Origin: GCA-2732755 sp965228265
GTDB lineage: Bacteria > Planctomycetota > Phycisphaerae > Phycisphaerales > UBA1924
Direction: 5' to 3'
Assembly: GCA_965228265.1 (NCBI GenBank)
Contig: OZ245804.1
Coordinates: 2,232,001-2,296,000, forward strand
Length of the DNA stretch: 64,000 bases
Numbering within the stretch: position 1 is the stretch's first letter; every line of letters starts with the position of its first letter. Both the position numbers and the translations under genes were made by a program. Positions 8,107 to 19,500 of the stretch are shown here, piece after piece. The notes beneath the pieces were generated by a model. That model did no database searches and was not told the origin of the DNA. It saw only the letters and a list, made by a program, of their open reading frames with translations.

Positions 8107-8769
8107 ATGACGGCCGGCGGGCGCGCCATCACGCTGATCGAATTGCTGATCGTTCTGGCAATTGCGCTGGCGATCGGTGCGATCTCGTTGCGGGGGGCTT
8201 TCAGCTGGTCTGAGGACGAGCAGCTGAAAGCGGTGCAGTCGGGGTTGTCGTCGGCGGCGCTGGAGGCGCGATCACTTTCGCTTGCGGAGCAGCGACCGGT
8301 GGAGCTTGTAGTCGAAGAGACCGAGAGGGGCACGTTCCGTGTCGGGACGCTTGCGCCGGCCGAGCCGCGTTCGGACTCGGTTGATGCGTTCGGGTTGCAG
8401 GACGATCCTGTGACCGATCTCATGGCCGATCTCGCGGTCGATCCGGTTCTGGACGAGACGCTGAACATTCTTTATGAGCTGCCGGCGGGCATGATCATCG
8501 AGGATGACACGGGCGGGGTCGTCGAGGAAGTGTCTGCGTTTGGCGACGGCTCGGCCCGGATCAGTCTGATGCTGCTCATGCCCGACGGGTCGGCGCGTCT
8601 TTCTGATTCGTCGTGGGCGCTGGTGCGCGATGAGTTGCGGTACCTGCCTTCGCTGGAGGCGTGGACTGCGCGGCTGACGTTTACGCAGGAAGACCTGGAA
8701 CAGGACGAAGCCCCGTTTACGGACGGCCTGCCTGACGAGTCGCCGGGCGACATCGGTGGTGAGCGATGA
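8107..8769 (+). CDS. gspH: Minor pseudopilin, GspH-like
   Basis: This 220-residue protein has a short prepilin leader and the hydrophobic helix ITLIELLIVLAIALAIGAIS. Position -1 of the predicted cleavage site is Ala instead of Gly, and Glu5 is kept. The remainder is a beta-rich globular domain starting with the long helix DEQLKAVQSGLSSAALEARS, as in GspH. It starts 15 bases after gspG and its stop overlaps the next start (ATGA). Placement after gspG supports GspH over other minor pseudopilins, although low conservation makes the exact class less certain than the pseudopilin call. Confidence 0.8.
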   Translation: MTAGGRAITLIELLIVLAIALAIGAISLRGAFSWSEDEQLKAVQSGLSSAALEARSLSLAEQRPVELVVEETERGTFRVGTLAPAEPRSDSVDAFGLQDDPVTDLMADLAVDPVLDETLNILYELPAGMIIEDDTGGVVEEVSAFGDGSARISLMLLMPDGSARLSDSSWALVRDELRYLPSLEAWTARLTFTQEDLEQDEAPFTDGLPDESPGDIGGER

Positions 8770-9173
8770 CTCGGCGCGGGTTCATGCTGCTTGAGATCCT
8801 GCTCGCGGTGACGGCTGCGGTGATGGTGGCGATCGCGGGGTATGGCTTGCTCGATCGGGTGAGCGGTCGTGTTGCAAGAGCGACGCAGCAGATCGAGGCG
8901 TCTGATCTTGCGTGTTCGGCGCTGGCGATGATCGAGGCCGGCGCGGCCACGCCTGAGAATCTGCACGGCTCGTTGCATCGCGGTGTGATCTCGCTTGAGA
9001 GCACCGAGGCGGGCGTGATGGTGCGCGACCCGAAGTATCGGCTTGAGATCGAGACGGAGCCGAGCCAGTGGTCGGGGTTGTTGCAGGTTGATGTCTCGGT
9101 GCTGCCGCCCGAGGGCGACGAGGTGCTGTACCGCGCTTCGCAGCTTGTGCCGACGCGGGGAGGCGGCGGATGA
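8766..9173 (+). CDS. gspI: Minor pseudopilin, GspI-like
   Basis: The 135-residue product has a very short leader MTRRG followed by FMLLEILLAVTAAVMVAIAG, so cleavage and Glu5 are both canonical. The short globular domain contains ARATQQIEASDLACSALAMI and a C-terminal beta hairpin. The length is close to known GspI (about 120-130 residues). It overlaps gspH by 4 bases upstream and gspJ by 4 bases downstream, which indicates translational coupling. In known systems GspI nucleates the GspI-J-K tip complex. GspI is assigned from order and size. Confidence 0.8.
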   Translation: MTRRGFMLLEILLAVTAAVMVAIAGYGLLDRVSGRVARATQQIEASDLACSALAMIEAGAATPENLHGSLHRGVISLESTEAGVMVRDPKYRLEIETEPSQWSGLLQVDVSVLPPEGDEVLYRASQLVPTRGGGG

Positions 9174-9805
9174 GAAGCCGATCCTTCACGCTGATCGAGA
9201 TGCTGATTGCGCTGGCGCTGATTGCATCGCTGGTTTGGGTCCTGATGCCCGCGACGAACCGGATCATGACGAGCACGACGGCGGCTGCGGACCGCAGTCA
9301 CCGCCTGGCTCAGATCGCGTTGCTGTCTGATGTGCTTGACCGTGCCCTGCTGACGGCGGTGGCGCAGGATGCCGAGGGGAAGAACGGAACGAGGGGCGAC
9401 GCGGAGTCGTTCCAGGTGACGACGTGCGGCGTGTCGCTCATGCCCCGCGAACCCGGCCAGCCGGATGATCTGCAGTCGATCGAGGTCGCGTTCTCGGGTG
9501 ATGCGATCACGATGCGTCAGGATGGCGGCTCTCAGGAGCGGCTCATCGACGGGATCGAGTCGTGCCGGTTCGAGTATTACAGCGGCGGGAGCTGGTCGGA
9601 GAGCTTTGATGGCGGAGAGGGGCTGCCCCAGGCGGTGGCGGTCTCGGTCTGGCTCGGGGCGGCGCCGCTTGAGACGGCCGAGGAGTCTGATCCGCTCGGT
9701 TACGACTTCGAAGAAGAGTCCGAGCGTGATCCCGACTGGCGTCGGGTGTTCGCGGTTTTCGATCCGGGTGCGCAGGGTGAGCAAGCCGATGGGGGGACGC
9801 TGTGA
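9170..9805 (+). CDS. gspJ: Minor pseudopilin, GspJ-like
   Basis: The 211-residue product begins MRSRS followed by FTLIEMLIALALIASLVWVL, a prepilin helix with Glu5. The residue before the cleavage point is Ser, not Gly, which is unusual. The globular part has the GspJ-like SHRLAQIALLSDVLDRALL helix and a later ESCRFEYYSGGSWSES strand, matching the (F)xYYD/G-W region of GspJ. The length is normal. It overlaps gspI and gspK by 4 bases on either side. Confidence 0.82.
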   Translation: MRSRSFTLIEMLIALALIASLVWVLMPATNRIMTSTTAAADRSHRLAQIALLSDVLDRALLTAVAQDAEGKNGTRGDAESFQVTTCGVSLMPREPGQPDDLQSIEVAFSGDAITMRQDGGSQERLIDGIESCRFEYYSGGSWSESFDGGEGLPQAVAVSVWLGAAPLETAEESDPLGYDFEEESERDPDWRRVFAVFDPGAQGEQADGGTL

Positions 9806-11136
9806 TGCGGCGCGGGATCGTGCTCATCGTGGTGCTCATCGTGACCGTGGCGTTGGCCGCGGGGTTGACGGCGTTGCTGTCGGGCGTGCGCGGTCAGAGC
9901 GATGCGGTGTTTGCGATCGCTCAGCGACAGCAGCAGCGGCTGGCGGCGAGGTCGGTGGCTTACGCGCTTGCAGAGGAATTTGATGCGGCGCGTGACTCGG
10001 TCCTGGGGGGCGAGATGCCCGAGCTCTCGTCGCGCGAGGTGGTGATCCGTCACGAAGACGCCGACGGCTGGGCGTGGGCGATCGTGGAGCGGAACGGTGA
10101 GCCGATGATCGAGGGGCTCGGCGGGCTTGTCGACGCCAACGCGGCGACGGAGGAGATGCTTCTGGCGTACGCGCCCGAGCAGGCCGACCGTTTGATCGAG
10201 GCGAGACCGATCCGCTCACCCGGTGCGCTGCGGGGATTGCTGCGTGAGGGATCGGAAGCTGGTGAGTCGGCGGGACCTGAGCATGCGCTGACGCTTCTGA
10301 GTCTCGATCCTCAGGTGCGCAGCGGCGCGGGCGGGCCGGCGGGTTCGCGTGGCTCGGAGCGGGTTGGTGTGGAGTCGGGCGCGCCGGTGCCGACGGGGCT
10401 CTCGAACGAGGGGAGCGCGTTGTTCACGGCGATCAGTGACGGCTCGTGGCGTCCTTCTTCGCTCGGGCATGTGCTTCGTGAGGCGGAGGCGCGTGGGATT
10501 CCGCAGGAGGATTGGGATCTGCTGCTCGATGCCGTGTTCGTGGATGAGGCGTCGGCCAGGCGCGGGCTCATTGATTTGAACCGCGCGTCGGCGGAGGCGA
10601 TTGCGAGCCTGCCCGGCATGGATCTGACGCTCGCGGGTGCGATCGTGGATCGTCGTGAATCGATATCGCTGGAGGACCGTGCGGGGCTGACGTGGCCCGT
10701 GCGGGAGGGTGTTGTCGAGCTGGACGTGTACGCCGACGTGGTGGACATGCTCACGGTGCGCTCGATGCAGATCGCGGTGCGATTCCGTGTAGAGCACGAG
10801 CGTGAGGAGATGGGTGTCAACGAGGAATTCAATGCGCCGGTGATTGAGGACGATGTGCCGGCGTTGGTGTACTACGGCATTGTCGATCTTGCGGGCGGGT
10901 CGGCAAGGTTTGTGTACCTGCGCGATGTGACGTACGAGCGTTGGCAGGGGCGTGAGCGGGTTGCTGAGCCGGCGAGCGTGTATGAAATGGATTTACCTGA
11001 TGCATTCCCGGAACCGATCCCGGATGCACCCGAGGTCGGCGGTGATTTCATTGATGAGATGGAGCCGACGGAAACACCCGAGTCGCAGGAGGCGCCGGGC
11101 GCGTGGGGGCGGTTTGTCGCAGGGAGGGGCGCGTGA
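9802..11136 (+). CDS. gspK: Pseudopilus tip protein GspK
   Basis: A 444-residue protein beginning MMRRG then IVLIVVLIVTVALAAGLTAL. The helix lacks Glu5, which is typical of GspK, the tip subunit. LGGLVDANAATEEMLLAY and GLIDLNRASAEAIASLPGM are the paired helix-hairpin-helix-like elements of the GspK alpha domain, with a long insertion between them. The C-terminal 90 residues are acidic and proline-rich (ETPESQEAPGA). It is longer than enterobacterial GspK (about 325 residues). The stop TGA shares its A with the ATG of gspL. Confidence 0.88.
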   Translation: MMRRGIVLIVVLIVTVALAAGLTALLSGVRGQSDAVFAIAQRQQQRLAARSVAYALAEEFDAARDSVLGGEMPELSSREVVIRHEDADGWAWAIVERNGEPMIEGLGGLVDANAATEEMLLAYAPEQADRLIEARPIRSPGALRGLLREGSEAGESAGPEHALTLLSLDPQVRSGAGGPAGSRGSERVGVESGAPVPTGLSNEGSALFTAISDGSWRPSSLGHVLREAEARGIPQEDWDLLLDAVFVDEASARRGLIDLNRASAEAIASLPGMDLTLAGAIVDRRESISLEDRAGLTWPVREGVVELDVYADVVDMLTVRSMQIAVRFRVEHEREEMGVNEEFNAPVIEDDVPALVYYGIVDLAGGSARFVYLRDVTYERWQGRERVAEPASVYEMDLPDAFPEPIPDAPEVGGDFIDEMEPTETPESQEAPGAWGRFVAGRGA

Positions 11137-12557
11137 TGCGGTTTGCGAGCGTGGTCGAACTTCGGAAGAACCGGCTGGTCGCCGCCTGGGGAGGGAAGCA
11201 CCCGGGGTGGATCGATGAGGCGATCCCTGAGGACCTCGACGAGCAGGCGCGGGGCGAGTGGCTGAAGGCCGCGTTCAAGGACAGCGGCATGCCCGCGGGG
11301 AAGGTGCTTCTTGTGCTGCCCCGGCGAGAGGCGGTGTTGTTGCAGCTTGAGATTGATGTCCCGGAGGACGCGAGTGTTGCGGATCTTCACGGGATGGCGC
11401 GCGTTCGGCTTGGGGCGCAGTCGACGATCGATGCGCAGCGTTGCGTGATGGATGTCGTTCGGACGGCGGGCAACGGCTACACGGTGTGCGCGGTGCCGGG
11501 CGATGTCGCGGATCGGACGCGAGAGGAGTTGAAGGCTGCCGGTCGGACGATCGCGGGGATGACGACGCGTTCTGCGGGGCTCGGTGTCCTGGCTGGTGCT
11601 CAGGGCGTGCGGCTGGTGATCATCGCGGGCGAGCGTGAGGTCGAGCTTGCGGTGGTGCGCGAGGGCGTGCCCGTGATGACGCGTCAGCTCAACCGCAACG
11701 GCGACATGGCGAGCGATGCGGCGAAGATCGTGTCGGAGGCGCATCGAGCCGAGACGAGCATGCGGATGCTGAGTGGTCTTGAGCCGCTTGAGCGGGTGGT
11801 CTTGCATGCGGACGGACCGATCGGTGCCGAGCTGTCGGAGCTGATCGCGAAGGAATTGACTGTTCCGCTGACGAAGTATGAGCCGACGGTTCGCGGGGTG
11901 CCTGCGGAGCTTTGGCCGCTGATGGCGATCGCGCAGGCCGGTGAGGACCCGGTGCTGATGCTCCGTCGGGTGATGCCGGCAAGAGGGTTGGCTGTGCCGG
12001 CGGTGCGGATCGGGCTCGGGGTCTCGGCTCTGGCTGCGATCGTCCTGATCGGTGCGGTCATTTTCTTGTCGGGGCAGAAGTCGGCGCTCCGCAAACGGGT
12101 GACGACGCTCCGCAATGAGCTTGTGCAGCTTCAGTCGAAGAACCGCGAGCATCAGCGCGAGGAGGCAAGGCTGATCCATCTCCAGAGCTGGATCGGTCAG
12201 GAGCCCAAGTGGACGGGTGAGATCGCGTCGCTTGCGGAGATACTTCCCGAGCGGGGTGTGATTCTGGATCGACTTGTCGGAACGGAAGCGAAGGAGGTTT
12301 CGTTCTCGGCGCAGCGGACAGGGCAGGGGCGTCGGTATGAGGGCGGCCGATGGAGCAACGCGTCGCTGACGGAGTTTGATCTGCACGCGAGTGTTGGCGA
12401 TCGGCATCTCATTCAGGATCTGCGTCAGCGGTTGATTGATGACCCACGCTTTGATGTGGAGTCCAAGGGGCCCGAGCTTCCCGATCGGTTGGTGTTCCGC
12501 GTGACGGTTGTGCCCGAGCGGGATGAGGAAGCGACGTCCGAGGAGCAGCCGCGATGA
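11136..12557 (+). CDS. gspL: GspL / PilM-PilN-type inner-membrane assembly protein
   Basis: I start at ATG 11136, which overlaps the gspK stop (TGATG) and has AGGGAGGGG at 11121-11129. The 473 residues divide into an N-terminal actin-like cytoplasmic domain (about 1-280), one membrane segment (about 290-313, GVSALAAIVLIGAVIF), a coiled coil (RKRVTTLRNELVQLQSKN) and a C-terminal ferredoxin-like periplasmic domain. This is the arrangement of GspL, or of PilM and PilN fused. GspL binds GspE in the cytoplasm and GspM in the membrane. Sequence similarity within this family is always weak, so the call leans on domain order and location. Confidence 0.8.
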   Translation: MRFASVVELRKNRLVAAWGGKHPGWIDEAIPEDLDEQARGEWLKAAFKDSGMPAGKVLLVLPRREAVLLQLEIDVPEDASVADLHGMARVRLGAQSTIDAQRCVMDVVRTAGNGYTVCAVPGDVADRTREELKAAGRTIAGMTTRSAGLGVLAGAQGVRLVIIAGEREVELAVVREGVPVMTRQLNRNGDMASDAAKIVSEAHRAETSMRMLSGLEPLERVVLHADGPIGAELSELIAKELTVPLTKYEPTVRGVPAELWPLMAIAQAGEDPVLMLRRVMPARGLAVPAVRIGLGVSALAAIVLIGAVIFLSGQKSALRKRVTTLRNELVQLQSKNREHQREEARLIHLQSWIGQEPKWTGEIASLAEILPERGVILDRLVGTEAKEVSFSAQRTGQGRRYEGGRWSNASLTEFDLHASVGDRHLIQDLRQRLIDDPRFDVESKGPELPDRLVFRVTVVPERDEEATSEEQPR

Positions 12558-13516
12558 AGAAGTGGGTGCTTATCGGTGTGGGTTCGTTGGTGGGCATGCT
12601 GATCGTGCTTGGCGTGTACCGGTCTGTGTACGCGGGGCCGATGTCGGAGATGCGCGAGACGCTCAAGAGCTGGTACAAGGGCAAGGACCAGATGCTGCGC
12701 AGTCTTGGGGATGCGACGAAAGTCAAGACACAGCTTGCCGCGATCGAGTCGACGACGCTCGGACCGACAGGCGAACTCGCGGAGCATCGCTTGCGTTCGC
12801 TGCTGACTGATCTGTGTGGTCAGGGTGGGCTGCGGGAGTACGTGATCGCGTGCCGGGAGCCTAAGGCGATCGGCAACCCCGCTGCGGGTGAGAACCCGGC
12901 GGAGTTCAACCGCGAGATGCGCAGGCAGGCGGACTTTCTTGCGATCGAGACCTCGGTGACTGGGCAGGGCACGCTCGAGGCTTGCATGCACACGGTGGCG
13001 CTGCTCGAGGCGCAGCCCTGGCTTCACCGTGTGTCTGGCATCTCGATTCAGCCGCGGGGCAAGGACCGCGCGGAGTTCGATCTCTCGGCGCAGGTAGTGA
13101 CGATCGTGATGCCCGATCTTGCGACGGAGACAACCGGCGAGAGTGCGCAGGTTGTGCCGGTGGATCGTGGGCGCTGGGTTGCGGTGACGTCGCGCAACCC
13201 GTTCATCGCGGCACCGCCTCCGCCCGAGCCTGTGGTGGAGGTCGCGCAGCAGGAGCCGCCGGCGAAGCCCAAACCCAAGCCGAAGCCCCTGGGTGATTGG
13301 GTGGTGACGGGTGTGATGCGGACGTCCGATGGTGGTGAGGCGATCCTCAGCAACCGGAAAACGGGCGAGAGCCGGGTGCTCACCCCGGGCGGCGAAGTGA
13401 TGGGTATGAAGGTCTCTTCGATTCTGGTCGGTGAGATCGTGATGATGGAAGGTCAGTCAGGGTATCGAGTTGCGCTCGGCCGCTCGCTCGCTGAACGCGA
13501 GCCGGTGATCGAGTAG
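12554..13516 (+). CDS. gspM: GspM/PilO-like protein with C-terminal GspC/PilP-type domain
   Basis: A 320-residue bitopic protein that overlaps gspL by 4 bases (ATGA). A membrane anchor at about 5-24 is followed by a coiled coil and a ferredoxin-like domain to about residue 210, as in GspM/PilO. Next come a Pro-Lys rich linker (PPAKPKPKPKPLGD) and a small beta domain (WVVTGVMRTSDGGEAILSN, then LTPGGEVMGMKVSSILVGE). The beta domain has the layout of the GspC homology region and PilP, which contact the secretin N0 domain. No separate gspC is present nearby, so a GspM-GspC fusion is inferred. It is the last gene before the giant secretin. Confidence 0.72.
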   Translation: MKKWVLIGVGSLVGMLIVLGVYRSVYAGPMSEMRETLKSWYKGKDQMLRSLGDATKVKTQLAAIESTTLGPTGELAEHRLRSLLTDLCGQGGLREYVIACREPKAIGNPAAGENPAEFNREMRRQADFLAIETSVTGQGTLEACMHTVALLEAQPWLHRVSGISIQPRGKDRAEFDLSAQVVTIVMPDLATETTGESAQVVPVDRGRWVAVTSRNPFIAAPPPPEPVVEVAQQEPPAKPKPKPKPLGDWVVTGVMRTSDGGEAILSNRKTGESRVLTPGGEVMGMKVSSILVGEIVMMEGQSGYRVALGRSLAEREPVIE

Positions 13517-13577
13517 ACTTAGGTACCACAAGGAAGTGACCGCCGCGCGGAGCGTGGCGAGACAGGAGCGGGCGGAG

Positions 13578-16500
13578 ATGCCAAGCAGTGCCATTCGGAC
13601 CCTTCTCTGGGTTCTGAGCGCGTGTGCCACGGTCGGCACGGTCGGGGGAGTGACGTTCTGGTCATCGCCCGCGTGTGCGCAAGAAGAACAAGCCGGTGAG
13701 AGCGAACCCAGGATCGGGTTCGCGTTCAAGAACGCGCCGTTTGATCAGGTGCTCGACTTCTTCTCGAGGCAGTCGGGTGTGCCGATCATCTTCGAGGCGG
13801 ATGCGCCTGCGGGGACGCTGACGTTTGTCTCTGCGAACGAGTACACACTCGACGCGGGCATCAGCGTGCTCAACATGACGCTGCGGCGTCACGACCGGTA
13901 CCTGCGTCACGAGGGTGACTTCCTCTATCTGTCGACGCTGCCCGAGGCGGCCAAGCGCGCGGGCGAGTCGTTCAGCGCGGAGCTGCCCGAGGGAGTCACG
14001 CCTGATCAGATCGTGACGGTGACGATCCCGCTCAGCAACGCCAACGCGGGGCTGGTTGCTGAGCAGATCAAGCCGTTGCTTGATGCCTACGGATCGGTCA
14101 CGCCCGTGCCCGAACAGAACATCGTGATCGTGGTCGAGACGGCGGCTCAGGTCGAGCGCATCTCGCAGGTCATCCAGACGATCGACGAGCGCAAGCCGGT
14201 CGACTCGTCATACAGACTCTTCCCGCTCAAGAACGCGCAGGCCGACGCGGTCGTCAACGCGCTCAAGGGTCTTGTTGGCACGCGCGTGCAGCGTATCATC
14301 ATCGACAAGGACGGGAAGCAGAACGTCGTCGAAGAGATGGACGTCGGCGGGCTGAGCATCCAGCCGGACAAGCGCACCAACGCGGTGATCGTTGTCGGGC
14401 CCGAGTCGCGCATCGAAACGGTTGAAGAGCTGATCGCGCTCCTGGATGCGGACGAGGCGGGCGCGGTGGGCGGGCGTCGTCTGGTGACGTTGCCGCTGCG
14501 CACGGTCACGCCCAGAATCGCGTCCGATCGCATCACGCAGTTGTTCGCGGGGATCGACAAGGCCAAGCGTCCGACGGTTGTGCCTCTCGACGAGTCGGGC
14601 AAGATCGCGGTGGTGGGTTCGGAGGATCAGCTCGTCCAGGTGACGGCCCTGATCGACGAGCTCGATCCGCGGCGGGGCGACGCGGGCCAGAGCGACGATG
14701 AGATCGCAAGGGTCGTCGCGCTCGATCACCTCTCGGCGCAGTCGGCCAGCACGATCGTTTCGCGTCTGCTTACGCCGCGTCAGCAGGCGCTGATCCGCAT
14801 CGTGCCGGGGAACGACGGGCGGTCGCTGATCGTGGCGGGCCCGGGCGAAGAGATCGCGCGGTTTGAGAAGCTCCTTGCGGGCATCGATCGCCCGGCTTCG
14901 GGTTCGCGTGAAGTGCGCGTGGTGCGGATCGACGCGGCCGACCCCGCCTCGGTCTTTGAGAGCGCAGACAATCTTTATACAGCCTCGCACGAGGAGCCGG
15001 AAAGACTGGAGCGTTCGCTCGACGAGGCTTCTGCGGCGTTGACGCTGATCGGGGCCCGGTCGGACATCGATGAGTACGTGCGGCTGCTGGGCGAGGCTCA
15101 AAAGGCTGTGAGTCTGGCGACCCAGACCCGGACGTACGACGTGATCAACGAGTCTCCTGAGCAGCTCGCATCGCGGCTCGGTCGGATCGTTTCGCTTGTG
15201 CTCGGGAACCAGGGACCGAGGCCGACGATCCAGGCGATCCCGGAACTGGATCAGGTGATCGTGCGGGCTCAGCCGGCGCAGTTCCAGCTCATCGATAGCC
15301 TGGTTGCGCAGATCACAGAGAAATCATCGAGTCAGGTGCAGGTGGAGGTGATCCGTCTGCACTCAGCCGATGCCGAGGGGTTGATCGAGCGGGCCCAGTC
15401 GATGGCGCAGCTTGCCAATCCGGATCTGCCGGCTGCTGCGGTCCAGCACGACGAGACTTCGGGCAATCTGATCGTGACGGGCAGCGCCGAGTCCGTGGCC
15501 GCTTTCAGTGAAGGTCTCAAGCAAGCGCAGTCACTTTCGGCGCCGGTGCGTACGACGCGTGTGATTGATGTCCAGCGCGCCAACGCGGCGGATTTGGTTG
15601 CGCCGCTGCGTGAGTTCCTGGCCAGTGCTGATCCGATTGATCCGGGTCGGCGGGTGCCCGAGCCGACGATCTCGGTCGTGGAGCGGACGAACAGTCTGCT
15701 TGTCGTCGCCGAGCCGGCGCAGCATCAGATCATCGTCGATCATGTGCGTCGCCTGGATGTCCTCGAGCAGACGGACTTGCCGCCGCTGCGACTGCTCCAG
15801 CTTCGGACGGCCGAGGCCCAGTCGATCGCGTCGATGCTCACGGAGCAATACCGGCAGCGGCCCCAGACGGAGCGCACGGCCAAGCCGGTGGAGGTCCGCG
15901 CCGACGCGGCGACCAACACGCTCATCATCGCGGCGCACGAGGATCTCTTCCTGGACATCAAGGCGTTCGTCGAGGATCTGAACACGACGCAGGCCGACGG
16001 CCCGGAGCGTGTGACGAAGCTCTTCCCGCTCCGAGTGGCGCGTGCGGCGGACGTCGCGCTCGCGATGGACAGGCTCTACCCGGAGCCCCCGATCCCGCTC
16101 GATCGCCGCGGCGTGCCGATGCCCTGGCTCCGCGAGCCGAAGCAGGTCACGGTCTCGGCCGAAGAGAACAGCAACTCGCTCATCATCGATGCGCCGGCGG
16201 ATCGGATGGATTCGCTGACCGAGCTTGCCGAGCAGCTTGACCGGGTGCAGGTGCCCGCTGCGGCGGAGCTGCGCACGTACCGGGTCGAGAACGCGGATCT
16301 GCAGGTCATCGCCCAGGCGTTGACCGGTCTTGCCAACCGGGGGATTCTCAGCTCGCCCGCGCAGGCGGGGCGTCAGGCGGTGCAGGTGCTCATCGAGACC
16401 GAGCCGCGCAGCAAGACGCTGATCGTCGCGGGCGACGAGGTGACGTTCCAGAAGGTGGAGCAGATGCTCGCTGATCTCTCGGCGGTGCCCGTCGAGCGTG

Positions 16501-19500
16501 AGCTTCGTGTGGTGCCGATCGTGGGGCAGCTGGCCACTGACATCGCGCGCCGGGCGCAGCAGATCTACGAGACGCAGACGAAGACCCTGCCCGACGCCAA
16601 GCCGGTTGAGATCCAGATCGACGAGGAGTCCAACACGCTCGAGATCGTCGCTGAGACGGAGTCGATGGAACGGTTCCTCACCGTGCTCGATGAGTTGCAG
16701 AGCCAGACTGGGCCGGCGCGGCAGATCAGGCTTGTGGAGCTGCGCACGGCTGCGGCCGCGGATGTCGCGGCGTTTCTCGAGGAGCTTCTGAGTTCGAGCG
16801 CGGCGATCAAGCAGCACGGCGGCCCGATGCCGACGTTCGAGGCGATCGATTCGACGAACTCGCTCTTGATCTCCGCGACACACGAGGACTGGGCGGTGAT
16901 CGATCCGCTCATCACCTCGCTCGACACAGCCGAGGGGCAGGAGCGTCCGCCGCTGCGGATCATGCGTCTGCGTTCGACGGATGCGGTCGGGATCGCGACG
17001 GTGCTCCAGCAGTCGTTCGATCGCAGGCCGGCGGCCGAGCGGACGCGTCTGCCGGTGGATATCCGGAGCGACGCGGCGACGAACACGCTCATCGTGTCGG
17101 CGCATCAGGAAGTGATGCCTGAGATCGAGAGTCTTGTTGCAGACCTCAACGACGCTCAGGCGATCGACGGCGAGGGCCGTGGGATCCAGATCTTCCCGCT
17201 CCGAGTGGCAAGGGCCGAGGAGCTGGCGCGCACGATCGATCAGATGTACCCCGAGCCGCCGATGCCGGTGGATTCGCGCGGACGTCCGAGACCCGATCTC
17301 CGTCAGCCGAAGGAGATTGTTGTTCGGGCGGATATGGCGACGAACTCGCTGATTGTCGATGCGCCATCGGCGCGGCTTGCCGGCTTCGAGCAGCTTGTGC
17401 GGGAGCTCGACCGGGCGAAGGTGACCGAGGACGTCGAGGTCCGCACGTACGCGATCGAGCGGGCGGAGCTGGCCTCTGTGCAGGCGACGCTGCGTGAGCT
17501 GGCCGACCGCAGTGCGCTGGGCACGACGGGGCGCACGCCGGTGACGATCACGACTGAGGCTCGCGGGCGCACGCTGATCGTGAGCGGGCCTGTGGACATC
17601 TTCCCTCAGGTCGAGAAGCTGATCGACGAGCTCGACGCCAAGCCGGACGTTCCGGACCGGGTGATGCGTCTCTACAGGCTCGAGTACGCGAGGGCGGATC
17701 TCCTGGCTCCGATGCTCCGTGAGGCGCTGGCGGATCAGCTCCGCGAGGTTGTGGGTGCGAACACCGATGACCAGAACGATGTGCTCAACATCTCGGCGGA
17801 TGCTCGCTCGAACACGCTGATCATCTATGCACCAGAGGTTGTGCAGCAGATCGCGGCAGAGCTAGTGCAGGCGCTCGACAGCGAGGCGTCCGCCTCGGCG
17901 CGGCATGTTGTCCGGGTCATCTCGCTCACGTTCGCGGATGCGAACTCGGTGGCTCCGACGATCACCGCGGCCGCCGGCGCGATGGAGATCCCAGCGACGG
18001 ATCGCCCCCTCATCTCTGCGGTGCGGGGCGTGAATTCGATCGTGCTCTCCGGCGCGGCTTCGGACGTGGAGCGTCTGGTCGAGCTTGTCGAGTCGCTCGA
18101 CATCCGCCCGGTGGATTCCGACTCGCCTGGTGTCGAGACGTTCACGCTCGAGCACGCCTCCGCGGGCGCGATTGCGCAAACGGTGGAGCGATTGCTGGCG
18201 AACCAACTGGAGACGGATCCGCGCGTGATGGCAGTGCGGATGCGCTATGTGCGTGACGCGGCCCCGCCTGCACCGACAGTGCGTGTGGAGGCGGATGACC
18301 GGACGAACTCGCTGATTGTCTCTGCGCCGATGGAGACGATCGAGCTGGCAAGGGCCATCGTCGAGCGGCTGGATCAGCCCTCCGGCGAGCAGCCGACGAT
18401 GATGACGTTCTCGCCCACACGCGCGGCTCCGGCCAGGCTCGCGTCGGTGGTGCAGGGCGTGATGGATGAGACGCGCACGCCCAACGTGCCCGTCGCTGAG
18501 CTGCATGTCGAGCCCGCGAGCGCGACGATCGTCGTGACCGGTCAGCCCGATGAGGTGGCCCGCGCGGTGGGCTTGCTTGCCGAGTTTGATGAGCGTGCGG
18601 TTGCGCTACCCGAGACTTCGATGCGGATGGTCGAGCTGGCCAACGCATCGGCCGACTCGGTTGCGCGCACGCTGACCAGTGTGCTTGGTGATCGAACGCG
18701 CTGGCCCGAGGAACTTGTTCGCGCCGAGGAGGCTGGGCTCGCGGTTGCCAAGCCTTCCTTTACCGCCGAGCCGGGCACGAACCGGATTTTGATGGTGGCC
18801 CCTGCACCGCTTGAGGCGCTGGCGACCGAGCTGATCGCGTCTCTCGATCGCACGGATGCCTCGGCTGCCAAGGACACGCGGGTGTACAACCTTCGGCAGG
18901 GCGATGCGCAATCGGTTGCGACGGCTGTCTCTGCATCGCTGAGCGCCGCGGGCAAGCCGGGGCAGACACCCGCGAATGTGTCGGCCGAACCTGTGAGCAA
19001 CAGCGTGGTGGTGGTCGGCGACGCCGAGCAGATCACGCTCGCCGAGTCGCTGATCAAGAACATGGACGAGGCCGTGGATACCGACGGCGTCTCGGTGCGG
19101 ACGATCGTGCTGAACAACGCCCGCGCCGAATCGCTCGCGCCGATCATCGACGAGATCGTCCGTCGTGAGGACGCGACGCAGATGCTCCCGAGCTGGATGA
19201 TGGCGTCGTACCTGGCGCAGGGCGGGTCGGTGCGTCAGCCGGCGCGTGTGGTGGCGGAGCCGAGGCTCAACGCGCTTGTGGTGACGGGGCCCGGTCCGGT
19301 ATTGGATCTTGCCGAGCAGGTGATCGCCGAGCTGGATTCTCCCCAGCAGGCGGCGGGCGCTCAGCGCCCCGTGCGCGTGCTCACGGTCCGCAACGCCGAC
19401 GCGGCGGGCATCGCGCAGACCATCGACGCTGTGTTCGCAGAGGAAGCCTCGGCCTCGACGCCTCCTGTGGTGCGTGTCGACGCGGCTGCCAATGCGCTTG

